This document shows, piece by piece, positions 61,303 through 64,000 of a stretch of 64,000 bases of DNA (positions are counted from its first letter, which is position 1; each line of letters opens with the position of its first letter). The position numbers and the translations under genes were made by a program. The DNA is from Galdieria sulphuraria (lineage: Eukaryota; Rhodophyta; Bangiophyceae; Galdieriales; Galdieriaceae), in contig NW_005178460.1 of the NCBI RefSeq assembly GCF_000341285.1, forward strand, positions 143,091-207,090, given 5' to 3'. The notes below the pieces were generated by a model, which worked only from the letters and a program-made list of their open reading frames with translations, was not told the DNA's origin and did not search any database.

Positions 61303-62531
61303 TCATCTCTCTCGTAAATCAGCAGATTTTTATTGAATGTCGTTTTAGAATATTTTTCGTGCATATCTGCAGTCAGAATCTTGGTCCTTTAGGCTCTTGT
61401 CGATATCAGCCCTTGGGTTCACATTGTCAAGATAGTTTGTAGGAACCTTAACTAGATTCTTAGTCGAATCCTATTCCTTTTATTTTTGGGCACTTTAGTT
61501 ATGTCCGTTTTCATTTAGGAAGATACTCTTTTTAAAGAGACGCATTGTAGGTTTGTGATCAGATTTGGAACATAAAAGACATTTCTCAGAATAGCATGCA
61601 GAAGAAATCCAGTGACTATTTCTACCCATCTGTCATAGTTGTCTTTATTATTTGCCTTTGAATTGCTCCTTTAAAAGGGTCATATTATTAGATAATTAGG
61701 ACGCCCGTTAATAAGTTGACGGAGCGTTTAAAGAAGATTCTGACCAGAGATAGATTGCTCCTTGCTATGATTGATTTTCCTAGACATCGTTGTTTTGATA
61801 CACCTTGTAGATAGGTATTTATATAGTTTGTCTCAATGTCTCATATCTATTCCCTTATGGATGATCGTTAATTCATTTATCACGAATTCTACCAAAAGAA
61901 AAATTTCAATAGTCATCTTACCCAGTCGTTTTGTTGTATCGTTTTACATAAATGATAAAAGTATTTACTGAAAAAGCAAGGTGATGCTGACTATAGGAGT
62001 ATTTTAGCTGTTAAAGAGACATTTCCAAAAAATGGACAAATAACAAAAAGTTTAAAAAGTGTACAAACTTTCGGTTTATAAGAGTACCAAAAATCAGTAA
62101 AGTCTCTATGCCCAAAAAAAGCTATTATAACAGAAAGGAGTTTACATTTCAATGTTTCTCATCATAGCAGAAACATCTGAGCAATCCTTTTACAATTCTT
62201 TTTATAGATGATTTTAAAACATCCCCATTTAGCAAACTCTTGCAAAAAAAGATAACATTGCTAAAGCAAGATTGCAATCGTACACATAGCGTTGTTCAAA
62301 TCGGCAGAAAGTCTCATTCTTTTCAATACTGTATAACTAGGTAAGATTGCCGATGGACATTTACCTTGTTATGATGACAAGTGGTGGGTTCTTCGAATGG
62401 ATAATTTTAAAACAAAAAATTAGGAAACAATGGAACTTAAGCTCTTGTAGTAGAAAGACTGCTCTGCTTCTTCTTCTTTTTTTTGGAAACTAGAAACATA
62501 AATGATCTAACAGTGCTATTAACGAATACTC

Positions 62532-62761
62532 TTATAACTTTTCACTGTTGACTTTCATTTGAAGAGAACTATAGGGTTGAATCTGGAAAGGGACGATCTT
62601 TGCAGCTTTCAATCTTTCAGCAACCGTTTGAGATACTCTCTCTATGAGCTCCTTGACTTTAACAGTACTCTAAACTTTACCCCGTAAATTGTATCCCTAT
62701 TTGTATGTTTTCTAATACTCAATGACTCGATATAATCCTTGGCACTTGTGTGTAGACCCAG
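62532..62761 (-). pseudogene. Frameshifted coding remnant of unknown family
   Basis: Two adjacent frames read as continuous protein-like sequence: HTSAKDYIESLSIRKHTNRD and YGVKFRVL, then after a shift near 62670 KELIERVSQTVAERLKAAK and IVPFQIQPYSSLQMKVNSEKL with a stop at 62532-62534. A single shift joining two helical segments indicates decay. Confidence 0.45.
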
Positions 62762-63045
62762 TCAATGAATGGCAAAGTTTGAGGTTATAACTTTTTGTGT
62801 TTGTTAACTATCCAAATATTGCATATATCAAAATATACCGGAGTAGCCATAGTAAAAACTCAATCTAACATTCCCTGAAGAGAGTAGCAGTCACAAGAAA
62901 GTTTCTGGATGACTCAAAGTCAGGTACGTTTGAGTGTAGAGCCAACGACTCAAAATGAAGCATTCCTATGTGGACAACATACTGCAATGGAATTATACAA
63001 TATCTTGCAACAATGTCAATGTGATAAGAATACATAACTAACTAC

Positions 63046-63264
63046 CTATTTGAATATGTGATAGTAATCTTTTGCAACAATACTATCTGCCAGGGCATTC
63101 CACATCTCAGCAAAGTTCCTTCCAAACAACATTTTCCAGGTACTAGAAACATACCTTTTGTCTAAATCATTGCGAAAGATAACTGTTTGAAAACGATTGA
63201 TGGTGCAGGATCTACCAAAACTTTTCAATCTGACTACATTTCTTTCTCCTTTACTATTTGTCAA
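63046..63264 (-). pseudogene. Possible coding remnant of unknown family
   Basis: About 72 codons of protein-like sequence (FQTVIFRNDLDKRYVSSTW, KMLFGRNFAEMWNALADSIV) ending in TAG. No clear start or partner exon. It is on the same strand as the other remnants. Confidence 0.4.
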
Positions 63265-64000
63265 ATAGCCACTCCTCTAAAGGGTTCAACGTATTACAAA
63301 CTTACAATTCCAAACAAAAGATTCTAGTAAAATATTTCTTATTCTGTTAATATGAAAACCAAGCAGCTTTCGATCGATTCAACCAAGTTCCATCATCATT
63401 ACATCTTTGAAGTTTGCACAACAATCTACAATCTTTTGTCCGCCAACTTGTGGTTCTATCAAACCTAATCTAGTTGAAGACTCATTCTACCTTTCAGAAA
63501 GGTAAAGTTTATGCTTGGTTATGGAAACTTGGGTGCTCACCCAATCACATCGGGTCTCTGGCTGATGAAGGTTTGTTTTAGAACCTTCACAGTTTCCAAA
63601 GTTGAGAAGTAAAATACCATAGTTTAAGCCTTGCATTTTATTTTGAATAAAAAGTTTTTTGTTGTATAACTTTCCATTGCTCAAATTGAGTCATTATCAA
63701 CGTGTCTCAAGCTTCCATAGCGATCTATTTTGGTAACAAACTGATCCAACAGCCTTTTGAAGTCATCCATTGTGAGACTATGCTGAAAAATCGAAACATT
63801 TCAGAAACGTTTCAATTTCAACAAATATTCCATTCATACGTAGAAGAGAAGAAAGAATGTGAGATTCTAAAACAATTGGAGCAAAGACAAAGCGCTTTCT
63901 GGTGTCATATAGAGTTTTCTGTTTCTCCAATACGGACTTTTTCATGACTTGAGAGCCTTTCCCAACAAAGTTTTCTACAATTGCTAACGAATCAAGCTGA

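Larger units (their letters stand above)
60842..64000. other. Gene-poor flank with scattered coding remnants
   Basis: No intact gene was found in 3.1 kb. Minus-strand remnants are listed separately. A plus-strand open frame at 63702-63947 (SYVEEKKECEILKQLEQRQ) and opposite-strand segments in the same place both look partly protein-like, so its strand is undecided. No telomeric repeat, transposase motif or terminal inverted repeat was recognised. Confidence 0.55.

Overview
This is a gene-dense eukaryotic nuclear window. It is AT-rich and carries about 30 protein genes on both strands, with very short intergenic spaces and many GT-AG introns of about 48-61 nt. A plastid-type class II DAHP synthase and the compact short-intron style point to a unicellular red alga of the Galdieria (Cyanidiophyceae) type. 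That assignment is an inference from gene content and intron style; no database search was run.

Layout. 0-8 kb: partial WD40 gene, prefoldin subunit, phosphate transporter, DAHP synthase and mitochondrial enoyl-CoA hydratase, all on the minus strand. 8-15 kb: a plus-strand protein joining an FHA domain to C2H2 zinc fingers, then a large minus-strand gene that appears to fuse a decayed CAF1/PARN-type deadenylase domain, a decayed poly(A)-polymerase/OAS1-type nucleotidyltransferase domain and a LOTUS-like C-terminal domain. 15-22 kb: sterol dehydrogenase (ERG26/NSDHL type), a U5 snRNA gene recognised from its loop, Sm site and hairpins, the splicing helicase PRP16, and profilin. 22-36 kb: trehalose-phosphate synthase/phosphatase, succinyl-CoA ligase beta, ICMT, an orphan protein, MnmG/MTO1, a TIM22-type protein, a short GATOR2-like protein, inositol-dehydrogenase-like oxidoreductase and an orphan gene. 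36-57 kb: condensin CAPH, a UBL-transmembrane Dsc3-like protein, METTL26, KRR1, a KH protein, a hidden small membrane protein, exocyst SEC6, a metallophosphoesterase-fold protein lacking its metal ligands, an acidic orphan, eIF3c and a GNAT acetyltransferase.

57-64 kb is different. It is gene-poor and holds a broken P-loop ATPase gene with an in-frame stop and a frameshift, a small SAM-domain-like gene just downstream, and scattered minus-strand coding remnants. It resembles a subtelomeric or decaying accessory region.

Most genes are housekeeping and do not form one pathway. Two themes recur. One is RNA processing: U5 and PRP16 side by side, KRR1, eIF3c, KH, and the pseudo-deadenylase/pseudo-nucleotidyltransferase fusion. 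The other is extreme compaction: two start codons 11 bp apart, two start codons overlapping on opposite strands, and two convergent stop codons that directly abut. The strongest candidate for an undescribed system is the fused pseudoenzyme at 10606-15195.
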